Shown here piece after piece: positions 34,715 through 43,236 of a DNA stretch of 64,000 bases. Numbering within the stretch: the stretch's first letter is position 1; each line of letters starts with the position of its first letter. Source of the DNA: Mitsuaria sp. GD03876 (GTDB taxonomy: Bacteria; Pseudomonadota; Gammaproteobacteria; Burkholderiales; Burkholderiaceae_C); NCBI RefSeq assembly GCF_029840635.1, contig NZ_JAOCCU010000028.1, forward strand, positions 1-64,000, read 5' to 3'. The position numbers were made by a program, and so were the translations under genes. The notes under the pieces are model-generated. The model saw nothing but the letters and a program-made list of their open reading frames with translations. It had not been told where the DNA came from and ran no database searches.

Positions 34715-37700
34715 TCACATGCTGCGCCGGTACTGGCCGCCGACCTCGAACAGCGCCGCCGTGATCTGCCCCAGCGAGCACACCCGCACCGCGTCCATCA
34801 GCACGTCGAAGACGTTGCCGTTGTCGATCACCGCCTGCTGCAGCCGCTTGAGCATCGCCGGCGCCTCGCCGGCATGGCGCGCGTGGAAGTCGCCCAGGCG
34901 CGTCAGCTGGCCCTGCTTCTCCTCCTCGGTGGAGCGCGCCAGCTCGATGTGGTCCGGCACCGGCTCGCCGTGCGGGTTGCGGAAGGTGTTGACGCCGATG
35001 ATCGGGTACTCGCCGGTGTGCTTGAGCATCTCGTAGTGCATCGACTCCTCCTGGATCTTGCCGCGCTGGTAGCCGGTCTCCATCGCGCCCAGGACGCCGC
35101 CGCGCTCGGCGATGCGCTCGAACTCCGCCAGCACCGCCTCCTCGACCAGCTCGGTCATCTCCTCGACGATGAACGCGCCCTGGCTCGGGTTCTCGTTCTT
35201 CGCCAGGCCCCACTCGCGGTTGATGATCAGCTGGATCGCCATCGCGCGGCGCACCGATTCCTCGGTCGGCGTGGTGATCGCCTCGTCGTAGGCGTTGGTG
35301 TGCAGCGAGTTGCAGTTGTCGTAGATCGCGATCAGCGCCTGCAGCGTGGTGCGGATGTCGTTGAAGGCGATCTCCTGCGCGTGCAGCGAGCGGCCCGAGG
35401 TCTGGATGTGGTACTTCAGCTTCTGGCTGCGCTCGTTGGCGCCGTACTTGTCGCGCATCGCCACCGCCCAGATGCGCCGCGCCACGCGGCCCAGCACCGT
35501 GTACTCCGGGTCCATGCCGTTGCTGAAGAAGAAGCTCAGGTTGGGCGCGAAGTCGTCGATGTGCATGCCGCGCGCCAGATACGCCTCCACGAAGGTGAAG
35601 CCGTTGGACAGCGTGAACGCCAGCTGCGAGATCGGGTTCGCGCCGGCCTCGGCGATGTGATACCCGCTGATCGAGACCGAATAGAAGTTGCGCACGTCGT
35701 GGTTGACGAAGTACTGCGCGATGTCGCCCATCACCTTCAGCGAGAACTCGGTCGAGAAGATGCAGGTGTTCTGCCCCTGGTCCTCCTTGAGGATGTCGGC
35801 CTGCACCGTGCCGCGCACGTTCGCCAGCACCCAGGCGCGCACCTTGGCGGCCTCGTCGGCGGTGGGCGCGCGGCCGTTGTCGGACTGGAACTTCGCCAGC
35901 TGCTGGTCGATCGCGGTGTTCATGAACATCGCCAGGATCGACGGCGCCGGGCCGTTGATCGTCATCGACACCGAGGTGGTCGGGCTGCACAGGTCGAAGC
36001 CGTCGTACAGGACCTTCATGTCGTCCAGCGTCGCGATGCTGACGCCGGAGTTGCCGACCTTGCCGTAGATGTCGGGCCGCGGCGCGGGATCGGCGCCGTA
36101 GAGCGTCACCGAGTCGAAGGCCGTCGACAGCCGCTTGGCCGGCATGCCCTCGGACACCAGCTTGAAGCGCCGGTTGGTGCGGAAGGCGTCGCCCTCGCCG
36201 GCGAACATGCGGGTCGGGTCCTCGCCCTCGCGCTTGAACGCGAACACGCCGGCCGTGTACGGGAAGCTGCCCGGCACGTTCTCCAGCATCAGCCACTTCA
36301 GCAGCTCGCCCTGGTCCTCGTACGGCGGCAGCACCACCTTGCGGACCTTGGTGCCCGACAGCGACGTCGACACCAGCGAGGTGCGGATCTCCTTGTCGCG
36401 GATCTTCACCACGTACTCGTCGCCGGCGTAGGCCTTCTGCATGTCCGGCCACTGCGCCAGCAGCTGGCGCGCGTCGGCGTCCAGCTTCGCCTGGCGCGCG
36501 GTGGCCAGCGCCTCCAGCGAGGACAGCGCGGCGGCGTTCGCGGCGGCGTCGGCCTGGCCGAGCATCGCGGCGCTGGCGCCCAGCTGCTGGATCTCGCGGG
36601 CCAGCCGGGCCTGCGCGCGGGCGCGCTTCTTGTAGGCGCGCACGGTGTCGCCGATCTCGGCCAGGTAACGCGCGCGCGCCGGCGGCACGATCGGCGTCTG
36701 GTGCGTGCTGAAGCGGGTGTCGGCGATGGGCAGGCGGCCGTCGCGCAGCGGCAGGCCGAGCTCGGCCAGGCGCGGCTTGAGCGCCTGGTACAGCGCGGTG
36801 ACGCCGTCGTCGTTGAAGCGGCTGGCCATCGTGCCGAAGACCGGCATCTCCTCGGCGCGCTTGCCCCACGCTTCCTTGTTGCGCTGGACCTGCTTGGCGA
36901 CGTCGCGCCAGGCATCGGCCGCGCCCTTGCGGTCGAACTTGTTGATCGCGACGAACTCGGCGAAGTCCAGCATGTCGATCTTCTCGAGCTGGCTGGCGGC
37001 GCCGAACTCGGGCGTCATCACGTACATCGGCACGTCCACGTGCGGCACGATCGCCGCGTCGCCCTGGCCGATGCCGGAGGTCTCGACGATCACCAGGTCG
37101 AAGCCGGCGACCTTGGCCGCGGCGATCACGTCGGGCAGCGCCTGCGAGATCTCCGAGCCGAAGTCGCGCGTGGCCAGCGAGCGCATGTACACGCGCTGGC
37201 CTTCGGCCCAGGGGCCGATCGCGTTCATGCGGATGCGGTCGCCCAGCAGCGCGCCGCCGCTCTTGCGGCGCGACGGGTCGATCGAGATCACGGCGATGCG
37301 CAGCGCGTCGTCCTGGTCCAGGCGCAGGCGGCGGATCAGCTCGTCGGTCAGCGAGGACTTGCCGGCGCCGCCGGTGCCGGTGATGCCCAGCACCGGCGTG
37401 CGCAGGTCCTTGGCGGCGCCGCGCAGCGCCTGCGTGAACGCGGCGTCGGCGCGGCCGTTCTCCAGCGCGGTGATGGCTTGCGCGAGCGCGCGCCAGGCCG
37501 GGCCGTCATGGCCCCGCAGCGCGGCGATGTCGGTGGGCGCGGTGGTGCCGGCTTCCTGGTCGCAGCGCATGACCATCTCGCCGATCATGCCCTGCAGGCC
37601 CATGCGCTGGCCGTCCTCGGGGCTGAAGATGCGCACGCCGTGGTCGGCCAGGTCGCGGATCTCGGCCGGCACGATCACGCCGCCGCCGCCGCCGAAGACC

Positions 37701-38008
37701 TGGATGCCGTCGCCGCCGCGCTGGCGCAGCAGCTCGACCATGTACTTGAAGTATTCGACGTGGCCGCCCTGGTAGGAACTGACGGCGATGCCCTGCGCGT
37801 CCTCTTGCAGCGCAGCGGTGACGACCTCGTCCACCGAGCGGTTGTGGCCCAGGTGGATGACCTCCGCGCCCATGCTCTGCAGGATGCGCCGCATGATGTT
37901 GATCGCCGCGTCGTGCCCGTCGAACAGGCTCGCGGCGGTCACGAAGCGGACCTTCTGGGTGGGGCGGTACTCGGCCAGGGCCTTGTACGCGGCGGACATC
38001 TCGGTCAT
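34715..38008 (-). CDS. icmF: Fused isobutyryl-CoA mutase (IcmF)
   Basis: 1097 aa. Adenosylcobalamin-dependent interconversion of isobutyryl-CoA and n-butyryl-CoA (or a related branched acyl-CoA). Domain order is the IcmF fusion: B12-binding domain ([11 protein letters not shown] at 27-37, [13 protein letters not shown]), MeaB-type G-protein chaperone with P-loop [12 protein letters not shown] at 208-219 and [10 protein letters not shown], a helical linker, then the mutase TIM barrel ([37 protein letters not shown]-like region). The ATG at 38008 has GGAGACAACC upstream. It is preceded by a promoter overlapping a 16-bp palindrome. Confidence 0.96.
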   Translation of the reverse strand: MTEMSAAYKALAEYRPTQKVRFVTAASLFDGHDAAINIMRRILQSMGAEVIHLGHNRSVDEVVTAALQEDAQGIAVSSYQGGHVEYFKYMVELLRQRGGDGIQVFGGGGGVIVPAEIRDLADHGVRIFSPEDGQRMGLQGMIGEMVMRCDQEAGTTAPTDIAALRGHDGPAWRALAQAITALENGRADAAFTQALRGAAKDLRTPVLGITGTGGAGKSSLTDELIRRLRLDQDDALRIAVISIDPSRRKSGGALLGDRIRMNAIGPWAEGQRVYMRSLATRDFGSEISQALPDVIAAAKVAGFDLVIVETSGIGQGDAAIVPHVDVPMYVMTPEFGAASQLEKIDMLDFAEFVAINKFDRKGAADAWRDVAKQVQRNKEAWGKRAEEMPVFGTMASRFNDDGVTALYQALKPRLAELGLPLRDGRLPIADTRFSTHQTPIVPPARARYLAEIGDTVRAYKKRARAQARLAREIQQLGASAAMLGQADAAANAAALSSLEALATARQAKLDADARQLLAQWPDMQKAYAGDEYVVKIRDKEIRTSLVSTSLSGTKVRKVVLPPYEDQGELLKWLMLENVPGSFPYTAGVFAFKREGEDPTRMFAGEGDAFRTNRRFKLVSEGMPAKRLSTAFDSVTLYGADPAPRPDIYGKVGNSGVSIATLDDMKVLYDGFDLCSPTTSVSMTINGPAPSILAMFMNTAIDQQLAKFQSDNGRAPTADEAAKVRAWVLANVRGTVQADILKEDQGQNTCIFSTEFSLKVMGDIAQYFVNHDVRNFYSVSISGYHIAEAGANPISQLAFTLSNGFTFVEAYLARGMHIDDFAPNLSFFFSNGMDPEYTVLGRVARRIWAVAMRDKYGANERSQKLKYHIQTSGRSLHAQEIAFNDIRTTLQALIAIYDNCNSLHTNAYDEAITTPTEESVRRAMAIQLIINREWGLAKNENPSQGAFIVEEMTELVEEAVLAEFERIAERGGVLGAMETGYQRGKIQEESMHYEMLKHTGEYPIIGVNTFRNPHGEPVPDHIELARSTEEEKQGQLTRLGDFHARHAGEAPAMLKRLQQAVIDNGNVFDVLMDAVRVCSLGQITAALFEVGGQYRRSM

Positions 38009-38084
38009 GACGGTTGTCTCCGGCTTTTGAGGCGCGGGCGCCCGCGGCCGGCAAGGGTGGGCCCGCCGCGGCGCCTGTCGTGAT

Positions 38085-38103
38085 CGGCCCCTTCTGGGGG
38101 CCG
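38085..38103 (-). other. Hairpin in the icmF 5' leader
   Basis: CGGCCCC / GGGGCCG, 7-bp stem with a 5-base loop, close to the predicted transcript start. No B12 box or other cobalamin riboswitch core was found around it. Confidence 0.4.
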
Positions 38104-38116
38104 AGTGTGCGCGTCG

Positions 38117-38146
38117 ATTCTAGGTGCCGGTTGACGTTTACGTAAA
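38117..38146 (-). promoter_or_regulatory. Candidate icmF promoter
   Basis: On the minus strand TTTACG (38141-38146), 18 bases, TAGAAT (38117-38122). It would give a ~100-base leader. The -35 box lies inside the 16-bp palindrome at 38134-38149. Confidence 0.5.
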
Positions 38147-38149
38147 CGT
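38134..38149. promoter_or_regulatory. 16-bp palindromic operator candidate upstream of icmF
   Basis: ACGTTTACGTAAACGT, a perfect palindrome in otherwise GC-rich DNA. ACGT-rich palindromes of this kind are bound by MerR-family regulators of branched-chain amino acid and fatty acid catabolism (LiuR type) in proteobacteria. That identification is inference from motif style and from the role of IcmF. Confidence 0.55.
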
Positions 38150-38201
38150 GAGATCCCGCGGGTTGTCGTCCCGCGAAGGGCGGGTAATCCCTAGGGGGAG
38201 G

Positions 38202-38222
38202 GCCTCGCCAAGCCGGCGAGGC
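38202..38222 (-). terminator. Hairpin after the PEP-CTERM polyprotein gene
   Basis: GCCTCGCC / GGCGAGGC, 8-bp perfect stem, 5-base loop, 24 bases past the stop. No U-tract, so a modest terminator candidate. Confidence 0.45.
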
Positions 38223-38245
38223 GCGCCGGACGGCCTCGGCCGGGC

Positions 38246-41200
38246 TCAGTCCCGGCGGCGGCGCGAGACGGCGCCGAGCAGCCCGAGCCCGGCCGCCATC
38301 AGCGCCCAGGTCCCAGGCTCGGGCACCGGCGCGGCGAAGGCGCTCGCGTAGTTCACGCCGGTGGCGCTCAGCGCGGTGAAGGCGGTGACGGCCTGGCCGT
38401 TGGCGTCGGTGATGGCGCTGATGCCTTCCCAGGTCAGCGAGTGGGAGAACGTCGACCACGCCTGCGCCGAGCCGGTCACGCCGCTGTCGTCGCGGCCGGC
38501 GATGAAAACGTAGGCGTTGATCGCCATGCCGAGCTGGAGCTCGATCGGCTGGCCGAAGACGAAGGACACGCTCAGCGTGTGCCAGCCCAGGCCGGCGCCG
38601 GAGGTCTCGTCGACGATGCCGCCGGCGTCGAGGTAGCGGGTAGCGCGGCCGGTCAGGTGCGTCTCGCCCGCGGCGGGCGCGACACCCTGCGCGACCAAGC
38701 CGGCGTGGTAGTCCCAGCCAGCGCGGATGCCGAGGTCGGCGGTGGCGCTCGGCCCGGTCAACGCGCCGTCGATGCCGATCGTGCCGTCGATGTGCACGCG
38801 CGCCGTCAGCGTGCCGGTGGCGCCGTCCTGGCAGCCGGGGCAGCGGATGACGAACTGGTCGCTGATGAACCCGCCCGGCGAGACCCAGGCGCTGCTGAAG
38901 CCGTCCGCCGTGGTCGAGTCGACGGACACCGACGTGGTGGCCGCGGCCTGGACGCGGCCGTAGTTGACGAGCGCCGTGCCGTCGGCGTCGAGCCGCGTGG
39001 TCGTCGTCGCGGAGCTCGATCCGGTGTGGATGCGATAGGACGCCTCGGTCCCGAGCGGAACTTCGTCGGACCAGAAGTCGCGGCCCGTCAGCGACGGGTC
39101 GTAGGCGCGCACGGTGACGCCGGCGCTGTACTGCAGCGGCAGCAACGGCGGCGTGTCCGCCAGCGCCGGCCCGCCCGCGGCGAGCAGCGCCGCCATCGCC
39201 AGGGCTTGCGAGCGGGCGCGGCGCCGCGCCAGCGCGCCGATCAGCGCGAGTCCGCCGGCCATCAGCGCCCAAGTGGAAGGCTCGGGGATCGCCGCCATCG
39301 AGCGCGCGTAGTCGATGCCATCGCTGTTGAACGCGGTGAACGCGTCGATCCGCTGGCCGGCCGCATTGGTGACCGAGGTGATCCCGTCCCACGCGAAGGT
39401 GTGGGTGAAGTCGACGAAGGACGCGCCGTACATCGTGCCGGCGACGCCGCCGGGCGCGGCCTGCAGGTCCACGGTCGTGTACGCGTGGGCCGACCAGGAC
39501 ATGTCGATGGGGCGGCCGAACTCGAATTCCAGCCGCAGCTCATACGCGCCCGTGCCGTTCATGCTCAGGTCCTGGACGACGGTGTCGTTGACCATCGTGC
39601 GGCTCTGCCAGGCGAGGAAGCTGGCGTAGCCGGCGCCCGGGTACTCCTCGACGCCCTCGGCGCGCATCTGGAACGTGGTCTGCCAGTTGCCGGCCATCGT
39701 GCGCGTGCCCACGGCGTCGTTGAAGTGGCCCGACTCGTCCACCGCGAACTGGTTCTGGCCGAAGCCGCCGTCGATCCGCAGGCGGAAGGTCATCTCGCCG
39801 CGCGTGCCGGCCGCGCAGCCGCCGCACTGGATGATGAAGCTGTCGACCAGCGTCGCGGTCGAGGTGCTGAAGCTGAGGATGCTCGGCGGCGCTCCGCCGC
39901 CCTGGTTGTGGGCGGTGGCCTCCGAGCCGAAGCTCAGCAGCCCGTATCCGGCGTAGGACCGGGCGCCGCTGTCCGCGGTCTGGTTGGCGCCGGGGACCGC
40001 ATCGGTCAGGCTAGACGTCGCCGAGTTGCCGATCGGCTGGTACGCGCCCACCAGGCTGGGCGTGCCCTGGTTGTTCTTCGTCGCCGTCCGGCCGAAGGCA
40101 TCGGCGCCGGCGGAGAACTCCGCCGCGCCCGCGGCGCCCGCCCCGAGCGCCAGCGTCAGCGCGGCCACGGTGCCCGCGCGGCGTGACCCGCGCGAGCGGC
40201 GCGCGCGGCCGCGCGCGAACGCGCCCAGCAGCGCCAGGCCGGCGGCCATCAGGCCCCAGGTCGACGGCTCGGGCACGACGGCCAGCGAGCGCGCGTAGTC
40301 GATGCCGTCGCTGTTGAGCGCGGTGAAGCCGGTGACCACGTTGCCGGCGGCGTCGACCACGCTGCCGATCCCGTCCCACGCGAAGCTGTGCGAGAAGTCC
40401 GCGAACGAGGCGGCGGCCAGCGATCCGCCGGTGGCCGCCTCGGGCCGCAGGTCGGCGGAGGCGGAGACGCTGGCGAGCCACTCGAGGTGGATCGGCCGGC
40501 CGAACTCGAACTCCAGCTGGAAGTCGTACACGCCGGTGCCCTCGCGGTTGCCGCCGGCGACGACGGTGTCGTTCACCTTGGCCAGGAAGTCGTACGCGTT
40601 CAGCGCCAGCGTGCCGGGGCCGGGAAAGTCCATCGCGACGCCCTCGGCCCGCATCGACAGGCTGGTGGACCAGTAGTACTGCGTGGTGCGCACGCCGCCG
40701 TCGGGATTGGGCTGCCCGCCCGCGTCGGTCGAGGCGTTGCTCAGGCCGACGTCGCCGAGCACCAGCGCGCGCAGGCTCATCGTGCCGCGCGTGCCGTCGA
40801 CGCAGGTGTCGCAACGGATGATGAAGCTGTCGGTCAGCGAGGCGCTCGCGGAAGCCTCGGCATGCGCGCCCGGCTGCGCGCCGGTGGACTGCTGCAGCGT
40901 CTGCGCGCGCGCCGCGAGGGACAGGTGGCCGTAGCTCGCGCGGGCCAGCGCGCTGGCGGTGACGTCCTGCGAGACGCCGGACACCGCGTCCGTCAGCGAG
41001 ATGCTCGCGGACCCGGCGATCGGCGAGGTGCCGGAGAGGTCGCCGGAGGACCGCTGGTCGCTCTTCGTGGCGGTGTTGCCCGACACGCCGGCGCCGGCGG
41101 TGAAGTCCGCGGCCGAGACGTTGGCACCGGCCAGCGACAACCCCGCGGCCAGCAGCAGCGCCGACTTCCGTCGACGCGCGAGGGCGCCCAGCGCCGCCAG

Positions 41201-42187
41201 GCCGCCCAGCATCAGCGCCCAGGCGCCGGGCTCGGGCACGACCTGCAGGATGGGCACTTCCAGCGAGCGCGCGTAGTCCACGCCGACGTTGTTGAACGCG
41301 GTGAACGCGTCGACCTGCTGCCCGTCGGCGGTCGACACGCCGGTGATGCCGTCCCAGTACATCTTCCCGTAGGCGCTGACCAGGTCGACGTTGGACTGGA
41401 AGGTGCTGGTCTGGTCCTCGCCGGAGAACACGCCGCCGAGCACCGCCGCGCGCAGGCTCATGTCGACGTGGATCGGCTGGCCGAAGACGAACTGGATCGA
41501 CAGCTCCTGCAGCCCGGCCGAGACGCGCGGGCTTTCCTCGACGTGGCGCACCCCGTTGCGCTCGGTCTCGAGGAAGTAGTAGTCCATGCCCAGCCGGCCG
41601 GGGTTGGGCGGCGCGGGCTGGTCGGGCGGGAAGGGGTCCGGCACGCCGTCGGCGTGCATCTGGAAGTTGGTCGACCAGTTGATGTCGGCGACGTAGCCGC
41701 TCAGCGCGGTGCCGGGCGACACGGTCGAAAGTTCGCGCACGCCGATGCCGCCCCAGTAGACGCGGAACGACAGGTTGCCGATCGAGCCGGCGGTGCAGGC
41801 GGCGCAGTTGATGACGAAGCTGTCGCTCATCGCGTTCGTCGATTCGGCGTGCAGGTAGGTGCTCTGGTTCGGGTACCGGGTCGCCATGCCGGTGAAGCCG
41901 AAGCTCGCCGAAACCACCTGGCCGTAGGTGGTCAATCCGCCGCCGCCGAGTTCCGCCCAGCCGGTGGCGGGCAAGCCGTCGGGCACGGCGAGGCCCTGGA
42001 GGTAGAACAGCGGGCTGTCCGGCCGCACCGCGCCGCTCCAACTGTTGGCGTCGCTCACGCCTGGCACGGCCATCTGGTACTGGTAGCCGGCGGTGAAGGT
42101 GGTGGCGGCGAGGGCGGGCCCCATCGCGGGACCGGTCAGCAGCGCGCTCAGCATCGCCAGCGCGGACAGGCGGAGGAACGGACGCAT
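38246..42187 (-). CDS. Tandem four-unit PEP-CTERM polyprotein
   Basis: 1313 aa from the ATG at 42187 (GGGAG upstream), with no stop between units. Unit 1 has a normal signal peptide ending PALAA. Each unit is a ~240-aa domain plus a PEP-CTERM signal: VPEP at 317, VPEP at 638, IPEP at 967, VPEP at 1288, each followed by a transmembrane helix and an Arg-rich tail. The first three tails run directly into a new hydrophobic stretch ending in Ala-x-Ala (SLAGANVSAA, GAGAAGAAE, GGPALAD). All units share a DSF(V/I)I-x-C-x2-C block (C128/131, 459/462, 788/791, 1116/1119), an F(V/E)FG(Q/R)PI strand and a WDGI...DYARS ending (WEGI...NYASA in unit 4). PEP-CTERM proteins are sorted by exosortase to the envelope; none is encoded here. 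Function of the domain is unknown. Confidence 0.88.
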   Translation of the reverse strand: MRPFLRLSALAMLSALLTGPAMGPALAATTFTAGYQYQMAVPGVSDANSWSGAVRPDSPLFYLQGLAVPDGLPATGWAELGGGGLTTYGQVVSASFGFTGMATRYPNQSTYLHAESTNAMSDSFVINCAACTAGSIGNLSFRVYWGGIGVRELSTVSPGTALSGYVADINWSTNFQMHADGVPDPFPPDQPAPPNPGRLGMDYYFLETERNGVRHVEESPRVSAGLQELSIQFVFGQPIHVDMSLRAAVLGGVFSGEDQTSTFQSNVDLVSAYGKMYWDGITGVSTADGQQVDAFTAFNNVGVDYARSLEVPILQVVPEPGAWALMLGGLAALGALARRRKSALLLAAGLSLAGANVSAADFTAGAGVSGNTATKSDQRSSGDLSGTSPIAGSASISLTDAVSGVSQDVTASALARASYGHLSLAARAQTLQQSTGAQPGAHAEASASASLTDSFIIRCDTCVDGTRGTMSLRALVLGDVGLSNASTDAGGQPNPDGGVRTTQYYWSTSLSMRAEGVAMDFPGPGTLALNAYDFLAKVNDTVVAGGNREGTGVYDFQLEFEFGRPIHLEWLASVSASADLRPEAATGGSLAAASFADFSHSFAWDGIGSVVDAAGNVVTGFTALNSDGIDYARSLAVVPEPSTWGLMAAGLALLGAFARGRARRSRGSRRAGTVAALTLALGAGAAGAAEFSAGADAFGRTATKNNQGTPSLVGAYQPIGNSATSSLTDAVPGANQTADSGARSYAGYGLLSFGSEATAHNQGGGAPPSILSFSTSTATLVDSFIIQCGGCAAGTRGEMTFRLRIDGGFGQNQFAVDESGHFNDAVGTRTMAGNWQTTFQMRAEGVEEYPGAGYASFLAWQSRTMVNDTVVQDLSMNGTGAYELRLEFEFGRPIDMSWSAHAYTTVDLQAAPGGVAGTMYGASFVDFTHTFAWDGITSVTNAAGQRIDAFTAFNSDGIDYARSMAAIPEPSTWALMAGGLALIGALARRRARSQALAMAALLAAGGPALADTPPLLPLQYSAGVTVRAYDPSLTGRDFWSDEVPLGTEASYRIHTGSSSATTTTRLDADGTALVNYGRVQAAATTSVSVDSTTADGFSSAWVSPGGFISDQFVIRCPGCQDGATGTLTARVHIDGTIGIDGALTGPSATADLGIRAGWDYHAGLVAQGVAPAAGETHLTGRATRYLDAGGIVDETSGAGLGWHTLSVSFVFGQPIELQLGMAINAYVFIAGRDDSGVTGSAQAWSTFSHSLTWEGISAITDANGQAVTAFTALSATGVNYASAFAAPVPEPGTWALMAAGLGLLGAVSRRRRD
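38249..39211 (-). repeat. PEP-CTERM unit 4 (residues 993-1313)
   Basis: Begins RSQALAMAALLAAGGPALAD after the RRRA of unit 3. It is the most divergent unit in its first half; CxxC at 1116-1119, FVFGQPIELQL, final VPEPGTWALMAAGLGLLGAV and RRRRD stop. Confidence 0.85.
39212..40180 (-). repeat. PEP-CTERM unit 3 (residues 670-992)
   Basis: Begins with the hydrophobic run AGTVAALTLALGAGAAGAAE after the basic tail of unit 2. CxxC at 788-791, FEFGRPIDMSW, then IPEPSTWALMAGGLALIGAL and RRR. Confidence 0.85.
40181..41167 (-). repeat. PEP-CTERM unit 2 (residues 341-669)
   Basis: Begins KSALLLAAGLSLAGANVSAA directly after the RRR of unit 1, with no Met between. CxxC at 459-462, FEFGRPIHLEW, then VPEPSTWGLMAAGLALLGAF and a long basic tail. 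Confidence 0.85.
41168..42187 (-). repeat. PEP-CTERM unit 1 (residues 1-340)
   Basis: Classical signal peptide, CxxC block at 128-131, FVFGQPIHVDM strand, VPEPGAWALMLGGLAALGAL sorting helix and RRR tail. Confidence 0.85.
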
Positions 42188-42224
42188 GGCAGTCTCCCTG
42201 CGCGGCGTGGGCGCCGCTTTGCCC

Positions 42225-42239
42225 GCGACGGTACGGCCA
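42225..42239 (-). promoter_or_regulatory. Weak sigma-54-like box upstream of the PEP-CTERM gene
   Basis: Minus strand TGGCCGTACCGTCGC has GG and GC 12 bases apart and TGGC at the -24 position, but the rest fits poorly. PEP-CTERM genes in beta-proteobacteria are often sigma-54 dependent, hence its mention. Confidence 0.25.
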
Positions 42240-42276
42240 AGCGCCATTTCCCGCGGCCCCCTCTTGGGAGGACCGT

Positions 42277-42291
42277 GGGCACGCCGCTTGC
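42277..42291 (+). promoter_or_regulatory. Sigma-54 promoter of nasT
   Basis: GGGCACGCCGCTTGC matches TGGCACG-N4-TTGC except at the first base, with GG and GC exactly 12 bases apart. Predicted start near 42303, about 90 bases before the GTG start. The same promoter class recurs before nrtA and narK. Confidence 0.7.
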
Positions 42292-42318
42292 GCCGGCGCG
42301 GGAACGGCGCTTGCTCTT

Positions 42319-42368
42319 GCCCTTCGCGCGCGGCGATGCGGCGATGCGGCGATGCGGCGAGGGCAAGG
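42319..42368 (+). repeat. Hairpin with 8-base tandem repeats in the nasT leader
   Basis: GATGCGGC is repeated three times at about 42335-42358. The repeats are enclosed by complementary arms CTTGCCC-TTCGC and GCGA-GGGCAAG, giving a long stem just upstream of the GTG start. No U-tract follows, so it may affect translation rather than termination. Confidence 0.5.
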
Positions 42369-42392
42369 CATGGAACTTGCGCGAGCCCTGGC

Positions 42393-43019
42393 GTGAAGCC
42401 GCCGCCCGCCCCCGACGCCAGCCCGCCGCCCGCCCATGCCGGGCTGCGCGTGCTGCTGATCGACGACGGCGCGCACCGCGTCGACCTGCTGCGCGACGAA
42501 CTGGTGCGCCAGGGCTGCGAGGTCGTCGGCGTGATCGAGCAGGCGACGCTGATCCACGACTGCGTGCTGCGTCTGCGGCCCGACGTCGTCATCGTCGACG
42601 CCGAATCCCCGACCCGCGACACGCTGGAGAACCTGGCCACGCTGTCGGCGCGGATGCCGCGGCCGATCGTCGTCTTCGCCGAGGACGAGGACCGCGCCCC
42701 GATGCGCCGCGCGCTGCAGGCGGGCGTCAGCGCCTATGTCGTGGCGGGCCTGCAGGCGCAGCGGCTGGCGCCGGTGCTGCATGTGGCGATCGCGCGTTTC
42801 GAGCAAGACCTCGCGCTGCGCGAGGAGCTCAGCAAGGCGCAGGCGCAACTTGCCTCGCGCAAGCTCGTCGACAAGGCCAAGGGCATCCTGATGCGCGAGC
42901 AGGGCCTGGACGAGGACGCGGCCTACCAGCGCCTGCGCAAGCTCGCGATGGACCGGGGCGAGGCGCTCGCGCAGGTCGCGCGGCGCGTCATCGACGCGCA
43001 CGAGCTGCTGCGCGGCTGA
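42393..43019 (+). CDS. nasT: NasT-like ANTAR response regulator
   Basis: 208 aa from the GTG at 42393; an in-frame ATG at 42336 would add 19 residues read from the leader repeats. Receiver-like domain (LRVLLIDDGAHR with paired Asp; VVIVDAESP with the phosphoacceptor-type Asp), then a coiled linker and a C-terminal ANTAR RNA-binding domain (LVDKAKGILMREQGLDEDAAYQRLRKLAMDRG). NasT proteins promote readthrough of leader terminators in nitrate assimilation operons. NasS, the usual nitrate-sensing partner, is not in the window. It is the first gene of the cluster and has its own sigma-54 promoter. Confidence 0.88.
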   Translation: MKPPPAPDASPPPAHAGLRVLLIDDGAHRVDLLRDELVRQGCEVVGVIEQATLIHDCVLRLRPDVVIVDAESPTRDTLENLATLSARMPRPIVVFAEDEDRAPMRRALQAGVSAYVVAGLQAQRLAPVLHVAIARFEQDLALREELSKAQAQLASRKLVDKAKGILMREQGLDEDAAYQRLRKLAMDRGEALAQVARRVIDAHELLRG

Positions 43020-43108
43020 AACGGGGCGCCGCGCCGGGCCGTGCACCGCGACGGCGCATCGATGCCGCCAGACAGTGCGCGACGAGCGCGCGCCGGTGGA
43101 TTTCCCGC

Positions 43109-43123
43109 TGGCACGCTTCCTGC
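43109..43123 (+). promoter_or_regulatory. Sigma-54 promoter of the nrtABD operon
   Basis: TGGCACGCTTCCTGC: a near-perfect -24/-12 element (TGGCACG-N4-YTGC, GG to GC 12 bases). Predicted start near 43135, immediately before the first leader hairpin. Nitrogen control through an NtrC-type activator is inferred. Confidence 0.85.
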
Positions 43124-43137
43124 GAAGTCCTCCGCGT

Positions 43138-43191
43138 GCTCCCGCAACGGCGTGGGGGCCGATGAAGATGTTGGGACAAAGGCGTCCGACC
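43138..43191 (+). promoter_or_regulatory. ANTAR-responsive two-hairpin leader element
   Basis: Hairpin P1 (43138-43159) is GCUCCCGC / GUGGGGGC closing the hexaloop AACGGC. Hairpin P2 (core 43174-43187) is GGAC / GUCC closing the hexaloop AAAGGC. Both loops have A at position 1 and G at position 4, the recognition features of ANTAR antiterminators. The 3' arm of P2 is part of the 5' arm of the following terminator, so the two cannot form together. Confidence 0.8.
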
Positions 43192-43236
43192 GGTTTCGCG
43201 CAGCGCGCGGGACGGTCGTGGCGCCTTTTTGTTTTT
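43181..43236 (+). terminator. Leader terminator (attenuator) before nrtA
   Basis: GGCGTCCGACCG (43181-43192) pairs with CGGTCG-T-GGCGCC (43213-43225), one bulge, followed by TTTTTGTTTTT. It lies 56 bases before the nrtA start and is mutually exclusive with hairpin P2. Confidence 0.85.

Noticed and set aside
38009-38110. Possible cobalamin riboswitch before icmF
   Set aside because: IcmF uses B12, so I looked, but there is no B12 box and the leader is too short; only a simple hairpin is present.
42303-42368. Third ANTAR leader element in front of nasT
   Set aside because: An AACGGC occurs near the predicted start but its flanks do not pair, and no terminator with a U-tract follows.
38246-42640. 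Longer reading of the PEP-CTERM ORF to 42640
   Set aside because: The extra codons are antisense to nasT and precede a proper signal peptide with ribosome site at 42187.
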